The notes: generated by a model not told the origin, from the sequence alone. 64,000 nt of DNA from Pycnopodia helianthoides (GCA_032158295.1 CM063257.1:16336332-16400331); one strand, 5' to 3'. Shown: positions 20,992 to 32,615, counted from the first letter of the stretch. Made by a program: numbers and translations.

Positions 20992-23900
20992 AAGAATATT
21001 TGGTTCTACGATTTTCCAGTGACTAACCATGACCACGAGTGTTGTAGTAACCAAACAGCCCTTATCCACGGCGGCTATAACAATTGTAGTAAGTGTTTCA
21101 ACGCCCCCCCCCCCCATCCTAAGATAATTTTTACAATTCTTCCCGGAACGAGTGTGTATTATTCCTCGAGCTCAAAAATGTTACTCTAAACTTATAGACG
21201 ATTCAATTTTCATTTTGTAAAGCGATAATCTGCGAATGATATATTTTGCAAAATTTCAAATCAAATCTTCTTGCACAAAAAAAAATTAAAATGAATAAAA
21301 TAACATAAATATCCGTGTCAGGCAAAATGACGTCAGTCTTTCACTCTGAGAATGGTACCCTTATTTATTAAAAAATACATAATAGGCTTGGAATAACCAA
21401 CTAGATGCTTGATTGAATTACAGTTCAACTTTCGTTTTAAGTCAATAACAGTTTTTAAGTACTGGGAAAAATTGGTAAAGTCCTTCTAGCCGGTACCTGA
21501 CTATTTTGTGCACAGCAATGCTTAGACCACTTCCGAATCTCCACCTGACTAAACAGTGACTTGTGGGATGTTAATTGGCAGCAGACTAAGAGGTGAAACC
21601 ATTGTTATTAGAAATATGCACAAAAACTTTCAGCTACGGAAACAATGTACCTTATGCATATGACGTCATTTGAGTAGGGCGACCTCGCCTAGATGTGAAA
21701 AAGGAGGGTTGTTCATTGACCAGTCCTGTGCGCCGCGCGTACAAATCTGTGAATATTCCTTGTTTTATCATAATTTTACCTCTAAGATGGCGGCTTGATG
21801 ACGTCAATGCATAAGGTCTATATAAACTTACCAAAAAATATAATATTATGTTTGCTGCCACCAAGTGTTCCAAAGTCTCTCATTGACATGGCTTTATGGT
21901 CCTTTTCGAAACCACGGCTGGGGCCTGGGCTCAGGCTCCGTCATTCATTTAGAAAACGTGCGCTTTCCTTATGGGGCTTCAACCAGGCGGACAAAGCCCA
22001 TGCCAAAGACTGAGCCGTGGTTTCGGAAAGGACCGATGAATTGCGGCTACTTGGTTTTGGTATAAAACGAAATAAAATTTCCTAATCACCTCCCCCCCCC
22101 CCAAAAAAAAAATAAATAAATAAAAATAAATAAATAAATGTTTATTGCGTCCACCTCATAATCTCAAAGCCTTTCGTCTTACTCAATTTCAAAACTGGCT
22201 AACTGGTTGTCCCTTTCAATATTGTAAATTAAAGGTAACGCTATGAAAATCTTTCCTGTTAAACTACCGTGAAATATTAGTGAAGTGCAGGATTTGGCTG
22301 AAATTTAAGGAATTATTTCTTTTTCACCATTTTCACTACTAAGGGAATTGCATTTCCCATAAACCATCTTGGAAAGAAGAGTCTCCAGACCATTTACTGG
22401 CCTCCATGAATTTCACATAAATTTCAGGGAATGCTCTCCATCCAAGCCTAGAACTTATGGTGAATAACAATTTCATCAGTACAGCACAATAAAATCAACG
22501 TGAAACACTTTGGCTCTGGCAAACGAACTCCATGAAAACAAGGTAGAAGGGGGAATTTACAATTTCAAGGAGAAAAATGGATTTTCACTCCTTTTTCAAG
22601 ACACACATTTTCATAGTGTAATATTGTCATAATCACAATCTTTCACACCCTCTCTCTACACAGACTCATGTGAAATACCACAAGCATCCGCGTGGAAAAC
22701 CCAGGCCATGGTCTACTCCAGTGTTCGCTTGCTTGGAAGACATCCCCAGCTGTAAGTCAATGGCAAAGTATACCTTTGGTTTTTGAAACCCTTTGATTGT
22801 TTTAATGAAATATAAATGTAGATATGTACAATAAAACCAACCTGTGAAAATATAATATCAAAAGGTGGTAGCGTTTTTGAGATATTGCCGAAAATCCGGA
22901 GTGGCTATAATGTCCGTGCAGGAAGAATAATCCGCAAATGGCATGGAATACACAATCTGAAAAACGCTTCTCAGATTCAATTTTTTTTCTGATAAAACTG
23001 ATATAATTGTCCGTAACCACATTACTCCGAAGTAAAATGATTCTCAAGATGCTTTCGAAAGCTGCTGTACTTTTAACCAAGTAAGTTTGTATTGCCATTA
23101 TTTTGAGAGTGATTACCAAACGTATACCTTCCCTTAAAGTCATTCAGTACTTCTATCACAAAAAGAAAATTTTGCCTTACCTGAACTTTATTGGAGTATG
23201 GTTAGGCAACGCGGTCTGCGTAATAAAAAAAAATACCTCCCTGTTTTATGAACATCTGATATACACGTTCGTAAGTCCTTGTGGATGGGTTGGTTTCCCC
23301 CTTTCCCAACACACCCACCCATACGGACGGTGGCTTGTGGGGTCCCTTTGTTTAACTCTTTGTCCTGACAAACGTGGACCCCATTGTTTTCCTTTGTGAT
23401 AGCAAACGTGGACCTATTGTCCCCTTTGTTTTAAGTCCCCGGTTTGAACGTCTCTACAAACTCATGTAAACACCTACCACCTACAATGTGGCTTGTCTAT
23501 CTTTGCTTGTGTTTCGTTTCTATTAAAATATCAATAATGAAACCTAATTATGTACAAAGAACAGGTGAAACTAGTTATGAGGTTGGGTAGGGATCCCTTA
23601 CTTGAGAACCACCTACAATGTGGCTTGTTCATCTTTGTTTGTGTTTTCGTTTCTATTAAAATATCAATAATGAAACCTAATTATGTACAAAGAACAGGTG
23701 AAACTAGTTATGAGGTTGGGTAGGGATCCCTTACTTGAGAACTTTCTAATGAGTGGGTCTTGGCCTTGGATTTAGTTCCAGATTCCCATATCATCTGCAG
23801 CCCCTGTAGAGACCTTGTTTTCTTGTGCTTGACTTGTCAAGGTAAACTTATCATGTACTTTTGTTCATTCTTGGATGGGCTTTACTTCTTAAGGTTACAA

Positions 23901-26098
23901 AACTATTGCGTTGTTTATTTTGGTTCCAGGTATGTTCGGCTGGTTTTTCCCGATTTGTTTTGACTGTTTCTTAGCATGTAAACTTCGCGAGAGCTGCTGT
24001 ATTGGGTGCTGGTACCCCTTTTCAACTGTGGTTATGAGATCGGCCGTGCGAGAACGCCATAATATCGCTGTGAGTCAATTTTGTGATTTTGGAGTATATA
24101 GAACCTAACTCTTGGATCAGTTAATCTTAAGGTAGAACTGGTTCCAAGACGCAATGGTTGGATTAGTCCAGAAACAAATCGTAGCCGACACAGCATGCTT
24201 TAAGGAAGGCTCGTGTGTTGTAGTGGTGCACCACACTATTAAAGGAACATTACAGAATTGGTAAGAACAAAACTTGTAAAATATACTTTTTTATCACAGA
24301 TTTACATAGAACTTACACGGTCTAATGATGATGATAGTAGAAAACATCCCTTGAAATATTTCTGTCTGAAATGCCACATCACAAGAGAAATGAATAAACT
24401 ATTTTTTTCCGATTGGAGTTTATCGCTCAGTGAGCGTTTTATTCATTTGTTGAATCTATATGATTTCATGCAAATGTGTAATCGGTTTTTTTTCACTATT
24501 TTCTCGTGACCCAGATGGCCGATCGATCTCAAACTTCTACAGGTTTGTCAGTTGATGTATTTGGTGGATTACAAAAAGGTCTTACACTGCCAGCAACTGT
24601 TGTGTTAGCAAAAACCAATTCTGTAGTTAAAGTTTCAACAAAAATACCATGAAACATAAACTATGTTTTGATTTTAGCAATTGGTTTACTATGTTTACAT
24701 AGACATTGGACAATTTCATTCGCAGCCACGACCTAATACTTTGACCACTTTGGGTGATGGAAGTGGGTCAGATCTTGCGGCCGTTTGCGGCTGCAGTGGG
24801 CATACTTGGTACAAGCCGCTTGTGGCCGCTATGGTTTCTAAGGGGTTTACCAATGCTAATACCGTACTAAATATTCGAAAAGTGTTTAAAAGTCTCCAAG
24901 CCTCTTGAAGTAAATTGTATAAAATAATTACTGGCAACTAAACTTCTTTTTGGTCAATTTCATTTTTAGATGGTTAGCTTTTGAGAGATTGAGCTATGGT
25001 ACATGGCTACACTCCCACGGTTTTAAGAAAAAGTGTTATAGACCTTTTTATAACACCCCTTACAAATAATTCTGCCTTTTGATTGGTTTAGAGCGCGTCA
25101 CATGATATGTCTTAGTTTTACTAGAAACCGCGCGCGGTACTATCACACGGCCGCCGATGTACTATTCAACGATAGCCTAGCAACCGATGCACTAGTGCAT
25201 GGATACCCTGGTACCCTGACTACATTGACTTCAAACATTGATTTAAACGAGCTGCTTGACAACCTCGAACCAGGTGTAATGAACAAAATATGTGCACTTG
25301 AAATACGGTTTAGAGAACGAACGTACAGCAGTAGTCTGGTACACCCTCTTATTTTGTCGAAACTCGGTATTTCAACGTAAAGTTTGTGTGTATTCATTTT
25401 GTTAAAGTATACAGATAGAATCAAAGGAAGAGGTGTTATAAAACAAATATTGACTGCTTTGTCTCGTGGCGTAGTAAAACTAGTCACTCTCGGTGATACC
25501 CGGAGCAGCCTATCTTCCCTCGGCTTCGCCTCGGGAAGATAGACTGCTCCGGGGATCACCTCGAGTGACTAGTTTTACTATGCCACTCGAAGCAGTCAAT
25601 ATTTGTATACTATTGCAACGCAAGAAAAAGTGTTATAGACCTTTCTATTGCAACGCCACAGCCTGAGTTTTTGCCAGCCAAGGTTGGAAAACTGTGGAAA
25701 GCCATAAATGCAAAGCAAAAACAGACAGCCACAGTTTGTTACAATGTTACACAAAATATTCAAAAATACTGTTGAATTTGTTGAAAACAAAGCAACTAAC
25801 CATGTGATTTTGCAAAATTTGCAAAAGTGATGAATTTTGTTATAACAAGATTAAATGTTTTGCCAACATTCGGCTGTCCATCCATGCCAACCAGCGCGGT
25901 TTGTTTATCAACAATGGAAAGGTCTATATACCAGTCTGTAACTAGTCAGTTTTCCCTAACCTTTGAACTTTCTCGCCATTTTGATTTCAGGGTTCGTTGT
26001 GCGAAGATTTTTGCCTTTCCTGGTGGTGTCGTCCGTGTGTTGCGTGTCAGACCTACCGTGAAGTCGAGAATGTGAGAAACGGGCGCGTCATACCGTAA
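20992..26098 (+). CDS. PLAC8 (cornifelin-like) family protein, gene 2, 131 aa
   Basis: Hand-spliced exons: 20992-21088 (5' UTR, then ATG at 21029), 22664-22751, 23930-24069 and 25991-26098 (stop TAA 26096-26098). Introns are GT-AG with phases 0, 1, 0. The last three exons have exactly the same lengths as in gene 1 (88, 140, 108 nt), so the two genes are tandem duplicates; the first coding exon is shorter (20 codons against 38) and the N-terminal head (MTTSVVVTKQPL) is unrelated or strongly diverged. PLAC8 hallmarks: PWSTPVFACLEDIPSC, GWFFPICFDCFLACKL, ESCCIGCWYP and CLSWWCRPCVACQTYREV, ending NGRVIP against MGRAIP in gene 1. Intron 2 starts only about six bases before an inserted repeat (22758-23137) and also holds a 132-bp tandem duplication. 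Function is inferred from the family only. Confidence 0.88.
21648..21822. mobile_element. TIR element with TTATGCAT/ACGTCA ends
   Basis: Left CCTTATGCATATGACGTCAT and right TGATGACGTCAATGCATAAGG are inverted; the interior has GTAGGGCGACCTCG and AAGATGGCGGC. A second copy is at about 9622-9795 and a third, worn, at about 14020-14135 in PLAC8-1. Confidence 0.8.
21888..22040. mobile_element. Foldback element, GGTCCTTTTCGAAACCACGG ends
   Basis: ATGGTCCTTTTCGAAACCAC and GTGGTTTCGGAAAGGACCGAT are inverted, in the first intron of PLAC8-2. A related element follows the stop codon of PLAC8-1 (15935-16105) and carries about four TTAGGC units. Confidence 0.78.
22240..22625 (-). mobile_element. Family F TIR element
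   Basis: Ends ACGCTATGAAAATCTTTCC and ACACATTTTCATAGTGTAAT are inverted; the interior has CAGGGAATGCTCTCCATCCA. Other copies: 60815-61143, and 53025-54110 with an insertion. This one ends 40 bp before exon 2 of PLAC8-2. Confidence 0.78.
22758..23137 (-). mobile_element. Family C element directly behind the PLAC8-2 exon 2 donor
   Basis: It starts (TGGCAAAGTATACCTTTGG) within about nine bases of the GT at 22752 and ends CGTATACCTTCCCTTAA at 23137. The donor GTAAGTCAA is kept. Insertion so close to a splice site must have been tolerated, or the donor is partly shaped by it. Confidence 0.83.
23478..23742. repeat. 132-bp tandem duplication in PLAC8-2 intron 2
   Basis: Two copies starting CACCTACAATGTGGCTTG at 23478 and 23610, both ending GGATCCCTTACTTGAGAAC. 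They differ at only a few positions, so the event is recent. Confidence 0.92.
24239..24630 (+). mobile_element. Family A TTAA element in PLAC8-2 intron 3
   Basis: TTAAAGGAACATTACAGAATTGG at the left; the right end CCAATTCTGTAG is followed by TTAA, with the last few TIR bases missing. The interior is otherwise intact. Confidence 0.82.
25625..25925 (+). mobile_element. Family E repeat in PLAC8-2 intron 3
   Basis: GCCTGAGTTTTTGCCAGCC, GGAAAGCCATAAATGCAAAG and GCCAACCAGCGCGGTTTGTT. It ends about 65 bp before the exon 4 acceptor. Confidence 0.65.
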
Positions 26099-26189
26099 AG
26101 AAGAATTTCTCAATTGACCGTCACCATTATTATGTCACTAGTAAGCAAATTTTGAGATACATTTAATTAACCACTCCATGAAGCAATTA

Positions 26190-26285
26190 GAAGTATTATA
26201 CCAGTCCAAGACGATTCAGTTTTCCCTAACCTTTCTCGCTATTTTGATTTCAGGGTTCATTATGCCAATACCGTAATGCATTGTT
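26190..26285 (+). pseudogene. Collapsed duplicate of the last PLAC8-2 exon
   Basis: The segment before exon 4 of PLAC8-2 (from CAGTTTTCCCTAACC through TTTTGATTTCAG) recurs here, followed by GGTTCATTATGCC and then directly by ATACCGTAA, which matches the exon's own end. The middle of the exon is missing. It looks like a local duplication of intron end plus exon 4 followed by an internal deletion. It encodes no cysteine block and is non-functional. Confidence 0.55.
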
Positions 26286-26599
26286 TACACCCCCCCACAA
26301 ACAAAAATAAATAAATAAATGGTAATAACAATAAAACTAATAATAAAAACATACAACATAATAAAAAAGAAATAATGATAATAATAATAATAATAATGAA
26401 AATACATAAAAATTAAATAAAACAAAAATAAAATTCCACATTTTTTTTCCTGAGACCTAACGAACTAGCATATAAAAAGGAAGTTACCCTGGATTGATCC
26501 TCTGACTAAAAAACCCAAATCTTTCAATGACCTCCCATTTAAGATTTTCCACAGGGTTCGTAAACTTATTTCAGGGTTGGTTGTAATCAATCATGTCTT

Positions 26600-26960
26600 C
26601 GCTAGATGGCTTACAGATGGCTTACAGATGGCTTACAGATGGCTTACAGATGGCTTACAGATAGCTTACAGATGGCTTACAGATGGCTTACATCTGAGGT
26701 CAGAGGCTCTCATCTGCTGTTTCAGAGAATTTGAAAAGATTACTTATTTCAGGGTTGGTTGTAATCAATCATGTCTTCGCTAGATGGCTTACAGATGGCT
26801 TACAGATGGCTTACAGATGGCTTACAGATAGCTTACAGATGGCTTACAGATAGCTTACAGATGGCTTACAGATGGCTTACAGATGGCTTGATGAGTTGGA
26901 ATTTGTTTTGCTGAGGTCAAAGGGCTCTCATCTGCTGTTTCAGAGAATTTGAAAGGATTA
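26600..26960. repeat. Two 11-bp (AGATGGCTTAC) arrays within a longer direct repeat
   Basis: Units AGATGGCTTAC (with AGATAGCTTAC variants) at about 26602-26692 (8-9 copies) and 26783-26888 (about 10 copies). Each array follows ATTTCAGGGTTGGTTGTAAT and is followed by GGTCAGAGGCTCTCATCTGC or GGTCAAAGGGCTCTCATCTG. The whole block of about 180 bp is duplicated. Confidence 0.9.
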
Positions 26961-27056
26961 CGTTCACCGAAAACTAATTAACATGCTAACTCTAAACCGG
27001 CAGTCGAAATCAGTTCCATAGTGTATAGCGTGTGATGTATTTTTTTCTGATGGTGT

Positions 27057-27475
27057 CACAATAATAATAATAATAGCTTGCATTTGTATAGCGCTTAATA
27101 CAGGCGTTTCTAAGCGCTGATATATTTTTTCCTGCCAGGTTTGTGGAGCTACGTTTTTGGAGTATGAGGCCTATTCATTTATAGCACCATGTAATGGTTT
27201 ACAAGGTGCTGTGGCGCAATATGCAGCCGATCAAACCAGGAACACCGGGGCGAACCCCTTCTCTTTACGATAAGTGTACTGGGTTATTTTACGTGCATTA
27301 CACAACACACGGGACCTACGGCTTTACGTCCCATCCGAAGGATGCAGCAATAATGGTTAAGTGTCTTGCTGAATTGAAGGACACAAGAGTCACGACCGGG
27401 ACTCGAACCCACACTCTGCTGATCAGAAACACCAGAGCTTGAGTCCGGTATTCTTATCCGCTCGGCCACGACACA
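27057..27475 (-). mobile_element. Complete tRNA-derived SINE
   Basis: On minus: a tRNA-like head with A box (TGGCCGAGCGG) and B box (GGGTTCGAGTCCCGGTC), a CACTTAACCATTATTGCTGC body, and a 3' part AAGCGCTATACAAATGCAAG followed by (TTATTA)n. The head resembles tRNA-Ser/Leu (GTCGTGGCCGAGCGG). It is a transposon, not a tRNA gene. Its tail resembles the 3' end of the local L2/CR1-like LINE. Confidence 0.88.
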
Positions 27476-27506
27476 ACCAATAGGTTAATATCTTTGCCCA
27501 ATTTCA

Positions 27507-27685
27507 TAGAGCTGCTTAAGCAGAAAACATTGCTAAAAATTTTCTGCTGAGCAGAAATCAGCAGGATACCTGTTACAAATTGTACATGTGACATGGTGGT
27601 TTGGCTGGTAGCCTTATTCTGGTAAGCATAATTTTGTTGTGCTTAGCTACTTTTTGTGCTTGAACTGCTCTATGAAATGTTAAGT
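27507..27685. mobile_element. TIR element, TTCATAGAGC ends
   Basis: TTTCATAGAGCTGCTTAAGC and CTTGAACTGCTCTATGAAAT are inverted; the interior has GCAGAAAACATTGCTAAAAA. A longer relative is at about 18115-18520. Confidence 0.75.
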
Positions 27686-28988
27686 TAATGCTTAAATTTG
27701 ATTTCCTCAGGCTATAGAGACAGCTGGTTTAATGTTGGGATCTGAAAGGGGACGGGAATAAGCTAATAGATCAAAAATGTAATTTTCATATTATGTTGTT
27801 CAAAAAAAATTGTTGTTAAAATAATATTTCCATGCTAATGCATGTCAAACTCAAAGTTAATTTACAGTAAAAAGAAATGTCCATTGTATAAATATCATAA
27901 TAAATTCCTTAAAATGATTGTATGTTTATATACTAAATGTTTTTCTCAAGAAACCCTTATAAAGGGTTTTGTATATTTAGAAATTTGTTCTTGATGGTAA
28001 TTATAATATTCAAGAACAAGTAATAAGACTATTATCATTGTTCGGAAAAATGTAGCCTAAAATATTGAATTCGTAGCTTTATTTAAAATAAAACGAATGA
28101 TTAGTAGTATCAAAGGACGGTAGAGCTGTACTAGTGTATGAGATCATTACTTAGTACAATTTGTCAATGCAGTTATCTAATGATCCCAAAGTGTTGAAAA
28201 TTTGTGTAATGTATTTTTCCACACCCCTTTTGTAAACTAAACAAATGTATTTAAAACTGTTAATGAAATATAAACGAATGAGAACACTATGAAGCAGATG
28301 ATAGATTGCCGTGATTCAATTAAGATGTGTTTATCAATGTACCCCCAATGCTGCAGCCCTACCGAAAAACTATTTATTAAATACGCTAAATAACTGAAAA
28401 TCATGGCCGTGTTCAAATCCGTTTAGCCACCCGTTTTTTTATTAGATTTTTGACCTGGGATGTGACTAAGCAAGTTTCCAACACAAGGAACTGTTCGTTG
28501 TTTTGTTCGTGTATCTTTTTGTAAATGCCGGCTTCGTTCTTACATAATAGGCTATATCCTTTTTTTCCCTTCGAATTTCTCCATTCTGATTTTGCCCCCT
28601 AAAGTTACCTGGAGAGTAACCGTAAAATGTAACATAGTTTTTCACGGTGGCTTCATATTTTTCAGCAAATAATGCAAAGGTTTCTGCTGTTGTTTAAAAA
28701 AAATCCAATTATACAAATGATATTTCTTTAGCACCGTCAAAGTCGTGTAAACAAAAAATAACAAACTTTGGCCAATCAGCGCACAGCGCAGCTGGTAGCC
28801 GGTGAATACATTGGGTTTGTGCATATTTACGTTGGTGGTTACCAACAGACGCAACCATCTTGGATGTTGAGCCTACTTGTACATGTGCTTATTTTAGTCT
28901 TGCAAACATCAAGTTTTCATTTAGCTTTAACGTTGTCTTTGCCCGTTACAACAAGTTAATTTACGTGGAAACAAGAACATTGTCTACC

Positions 28989-29131
28989 ATGGAAAGACCC
29001 GGTCCTGTTCTCTATGCCACAAAACACCGAGAAGTTGTCGTAAAAAGCCGCCAAACTATGACCAAGAACCGACCGTCTCAGCACGGCGTTCACACGGAAA
29101 ACGCCGCACAACTTCTCGGTATGTCGATTTG
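28989..29131 (+). CDS. Possible first coding exon of an unrecognised gene
   Basis: ATG at 28989 sits in a good Kozak context (ACCATGG) and opens a 47-codon frame, MERPGPVLYATKHREVV..., that ends at a strong splice donor (TTTG followed by GTAAGTCAG, 29132). A CCAAT element (GGCCAATCAGCG) lies near 28768-28779, a reasonable promoter distance. The peptide is basic (many K/R/H) with no recognised domain. I found no convincing downstream exon, and the frame read through stops one codon after the donor. A 12-bp inverted repeat (CCGAGAAGTTGT) bounds its second half, so it could instead be part of an inserted element. Confidence 0.35.
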
Positions 29132-29839
29132 GTAAGTCAGTAACACTAACACTCCCACAAGTAGTGTTGAAGTATTATGTATTTGCCTTTGAAGAGTTTA
29201 TGAGTTTAAAATAAAGACAAGGGATTACAAGTTAATTCGAGTCCCAAGTTCTTAAGAAACTATCAGACAGTAGGCACTTATTGAAGTCTTGCAAGTTGTC
29301 CAAAATGTTTGGCCATTGACCGGTTCTCATTTTCAACCATGGAAGAAAGTACACAACAGGCTGGTTGGTCAGCAGGGTGTTGGACAAGTTTCCTGTTTTC
29401 TTAATCATCACCATACAGAGCTGATTGATTCTGGAAAATGTTTACTTAAATTGTACTCTTGGTAACAAGGTTCCCTACAGTTCACCAACCTTTTAATATA
29501 CCATTTAAGTTTGTGTATGGTGGCACAACTGTGTAAAGCACTATGTTTACCACAAGGTACCAGTACTGTGTACTGCCAGTGGCCCAACCGCAAGGTGACA
29601 TGGGCTGAAGGAAGTCGAATCTAAAGAGGGCGCCATCAGACAAAATGTCTACACAATTTGCTCTAGGGGGGGAGGGGGAGGACACACACATAATCTCCTG
29701 CCACATTGGGTTGCATGGGCATGGTATCATTCAATACCAAATTAAATGATTGACATGTCCCACTTTTCTACTGTAGAGATGCAGTCACCATAATAACAAA
29801 TTTTACTGAATTTCCTAAGCACAAAACTTAGCGGTGACT

Positions 29840-30300
29840 GCTTTATTCCGACACCCCTATGTTCTGACAACCTATAGGGCCTACACCAAAAATCCTCGTG
29901 ATTTACAGGCTAGGGTTAGGGTGAGGGCTAGGAAAAGAGGCTAGGGGTGTCAGAACATAGAGGTGTAAGCGAACTGAACAAGACAAAGTATGTGCTAACA
30001 TATCATATCGATATTGTGTCTACCAATTTGAAACTCATTTCATTCACAATTTTTGGTTTAGCTTTTATTTCTGCTCATTTAGCTCTAAGAAATTTGCCAC
30101 AAATGGCTGCTTTAAATTCCGACACTCCTATGTTCTGACCACCTACAGTAGGTTCCAAAACATTCCTTGTGATTTACAGGATAGGGTTAGGGTGACGATT
30201 AAGAAAAGAGACTAAGGGTGTCGGAACATAGGGGAGTCGGAACTTAGGGGAGTCGGAACTTAGGGGAGTCGGAACTTAGGGGTGTCGGAACTTAGCAAGA
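29840..30300. repeat. CCGACACCCCTATGTTCTGAC repeats, inverted and tandem
   Basis: Two related segments (29843-29968 and 30116-30236) have inverted ends TCCGACACYCCTATGTTCTG and GTGTCRGAACATAGRGG. The second ends in five 17-bp units (GGGAGTCGGAACTTAGG), 30225-30296. TAGGGTTAGGGTGA in the middle looks telomeric but is a single copy. Confidence 0.75.
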
Positions 30301-30639
30301 CAAAGTGTTTGAGAAAATACCATATCCATACTGTGTCAACCATTTGCAACTTATTTCGTTTAATTGTGTTACGTTTGTAATAGCAGGACACTGTTCAGCA
30401 CTCCATTCTGCCCATTAATCTCAATGAAATTGGCCACAGATGATCTGGAGGTCATGATGTGGAGGTCATAGCTGACTGGAGGTCATCTCACCACGGACAG
30501 TGACAAAGGTCGGGTCAAGAAACATGTGAGTACTTTTTCCAGGTACAAAGTTTTTTTAAATGCCACTTTGGACTAGAATTACTCACTTGTTTTCCTGCAC
30601 CAGTTATTATGCATTGATTATACTCCTGTAATTAACCCT

Positions 30640-30860
30640 AAAGAACCCAAGTCCTACAATATCTTCATTGCCAAAGTGTAGGATTGCGAAGGATTTGGGC
30701 TATTAGGGATCTGCAACACAGGAGGATTTCGAAAGGTTTGGGCTAAAATGAGTTTGTGTTAGGGTAGGATTTCGCAGGACTTGGGCTATCGGGCTGTTTT
30801 TATATATTTTTAGGAGGATTTAAAAGGTTTCAGGTCTTACATGTATGCAGCTTAGCCAAA
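30640..30860. repeat. Degenerate AGGATTTCG..GGGCTA repeats
   Basis: Four loose copies of AGGATTTCGNANGRCTTGGGCTA spaced 40-65 bp apart, the first reversed (AACCCAAGTCCTAC). No further interpretation. Confidence 0.5.
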
Positions 30861-31059
30861 AATTGTATTATCAATGATCTGCTTTATAATAAAATATCTC
30901 CTAAGTTGTGATTTGCCCCTCTTGCTCTATATTACAACTTTCAGCAAGGATGTTACAAAACTGAAACCATTCCTCTGCACTGGTTGTGTTAGGTAGCACA
31001 GTTGTGTACTAAACTGGTTTTACCACAAGATACCATATTGTAGGCTGCCATGGTTTATT

Positions 31060-31300
31060 CTCTACAAATCTCTATTGAATGGTCAGCAAAGTAGGATAGT
31101 GGACTGTACTGAATGTGGTATGCATTCAACACATATGACTGGCATAGTTTATCTGTAGCCCAGTCAAAACCATCCAGTGGATGTTATTAAATGTTCAGAC
31201 AGTAGGAGGGTTGACTGTTGTACTGTGTAACATGCATTCACCACAAAATATCTTTTAGCAAGCTGGAAGCTGGCATAGTTTATGGATAACCCAGCATCTA
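31060..31300. repeat. About 110-bp repeats at the left edge of the satellite locus
   Basis: Diverged units with ATTGAATGGTCAG, CAGTAGGAGGGTTGACTG and CATAGTTTATCTGTAGCCC. The same repeat family continues at 37,810 and 45,013 on the other side of the 88-bp array, so the 88-bp array sits within it. Confidence 0.7.
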
Positions 31301-31748
31301 GTGGATATATCTTGTCAGATATAGGGGCTGATGGTACCCCCATTGTTCCCATACATGAACACACTGTTTTCCTGTTTCTCAGGATTAAGTGGATATACCA
31401 TGCCAGATATAGGGGCAGATGGTACCCCCTTTGTTCCCATACATGAACACACTGTTTTCCTGTTTCTCAGGATTAAGTGGATATACCATGCCAGATATAG
31501 GGGCAGATGGTACCCCCTTTGTTCCCATACATGAACACACAGCTTTCCTGTTGCTCAGGATTAAGTGGATATACCATGCCAGATATAGGGGCTGATGGTA
31601 CCCCCATTGCTCCCATACATGAACACACTGTTTTCCTCTTGTTTAGGATTAAGTGGATATACCATGCCAGATATAGGGGCAGATGGTACCCCCATTGTTC
31701 CAATACATGAACACACTGTTTTCCTGTTGCTCAGGATTAAGTGGATAT
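31300..31748. repeat. 88-bp tandem array, left part (about 5 copies)
   Basis: The unit begins GGATTAAGTGGATATACCAT, contains a GGTACC (KpnI) site and ends CTGTTTTCCTCTTGCTCA. It is the same array as at 35032-37810, cut by the TIR element. Open frames of about 76 codons occur on both strands only because the unit has few stops; 88 is not a multiple of three, so no protein is meant. Confidence 0.93.
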
Positions 31749-31884
31749 ACACTCTAAAAATTGAAGTGCTAATTCTAACACTTAAAGATTCAATATTTAG
31801 CACTTTTAAGAGCTTGTATAGTGACTGCACTTGGAGTGCTGGTTTAGCACGAGCATGCGTGCTACATTAGTAGCACTCAGAAAG

Positions 31885-32615
31885 AGCTAAACTAGAGCAC
31901 TTTAGGTGCTACTGTCATTGAGGTGCTGCACCCATAAGAGCTAAACTAGAGCACTTTAGGTGCTACTGTCATTGAGGTGCTGCACCATAAGAGCTAAACT
32001 AGAGCACTTTAGGTGCTACTGTCATTGAGGTGCTGCAACCATAAGAGCTAAACTACAGCACTTTAGGTGCTACTGTCATTGAGGTGCTGCAACCATAAGA
32101 GCTAAACTAGAGCACTTTAGGTGCTACTGTCATTGAGGTGCTGCACCCATAAGAGCTAAACTAGAGCACTTTAGGTGCTACTGTCATTGAGGTGCTGCAC
32201 CCATAAGAGCTAAACTAGAGCACTTTAGGTGCTACTGTCATTGAGGTGCTGCACCCATAAGAGCTAAACTACAGCACTTTAGGTGCTACTGTCATTGAGG
32301 TGCTGCAACCATAAGAGCTAAACTAGAGCACTTTAGGTGCTACTGTCATTGAGGTGCTGCACCCATAAGAGCTAAACTAGAGCACTTTAGGTGCTACTGT
32401 CATTGAGGTGCTGCACCCATAAGAGCTAAACTAGAGCACTTTAGGTGCTACTGTCATTGAGGTGCTGCAACCATAAGAGCTAAACTACAGCACTTTAGGT
32501 GCTACTGTCATTGAGGTGCTGCAACCATAAGAGCTAAACTAGAGCACTTTAGGTGCTACTGTCATTGAGGTGCTGCACCCATAAGAGCTAAACTAGAGCA
32601 CTTTAGGTGCTATTT
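31885..32615. repeat. 54-bp minisatellite inside the TIR element, about 14 copies
   Basis: Nearly identical 54-bp units, each with GAGCTAAACTAGAGCAC and the small inverted repeat AGCACTTTAGGTGCT. The unit reuses the AGTGCTAA-type motif of the element's own ends, so it probably arose by internal expansion. Variation is mostly one position (CTAGAG or CTACAG) and CACC or CAACC. Confidence 0.9.

Noticed and set aside
24681..24908. 75-codon plus frame in PLAC8-2 intron 3 as an extra exon
   Set aside because: No PLAC8 cysteine pattern, and exons 3 and 4 join in phase without it.
31885..32615. CRISPR-like array
   Set aside because: The units are directly adjacent with no unique spacers, and the setting is eukaryotic; it is a minisatellite.
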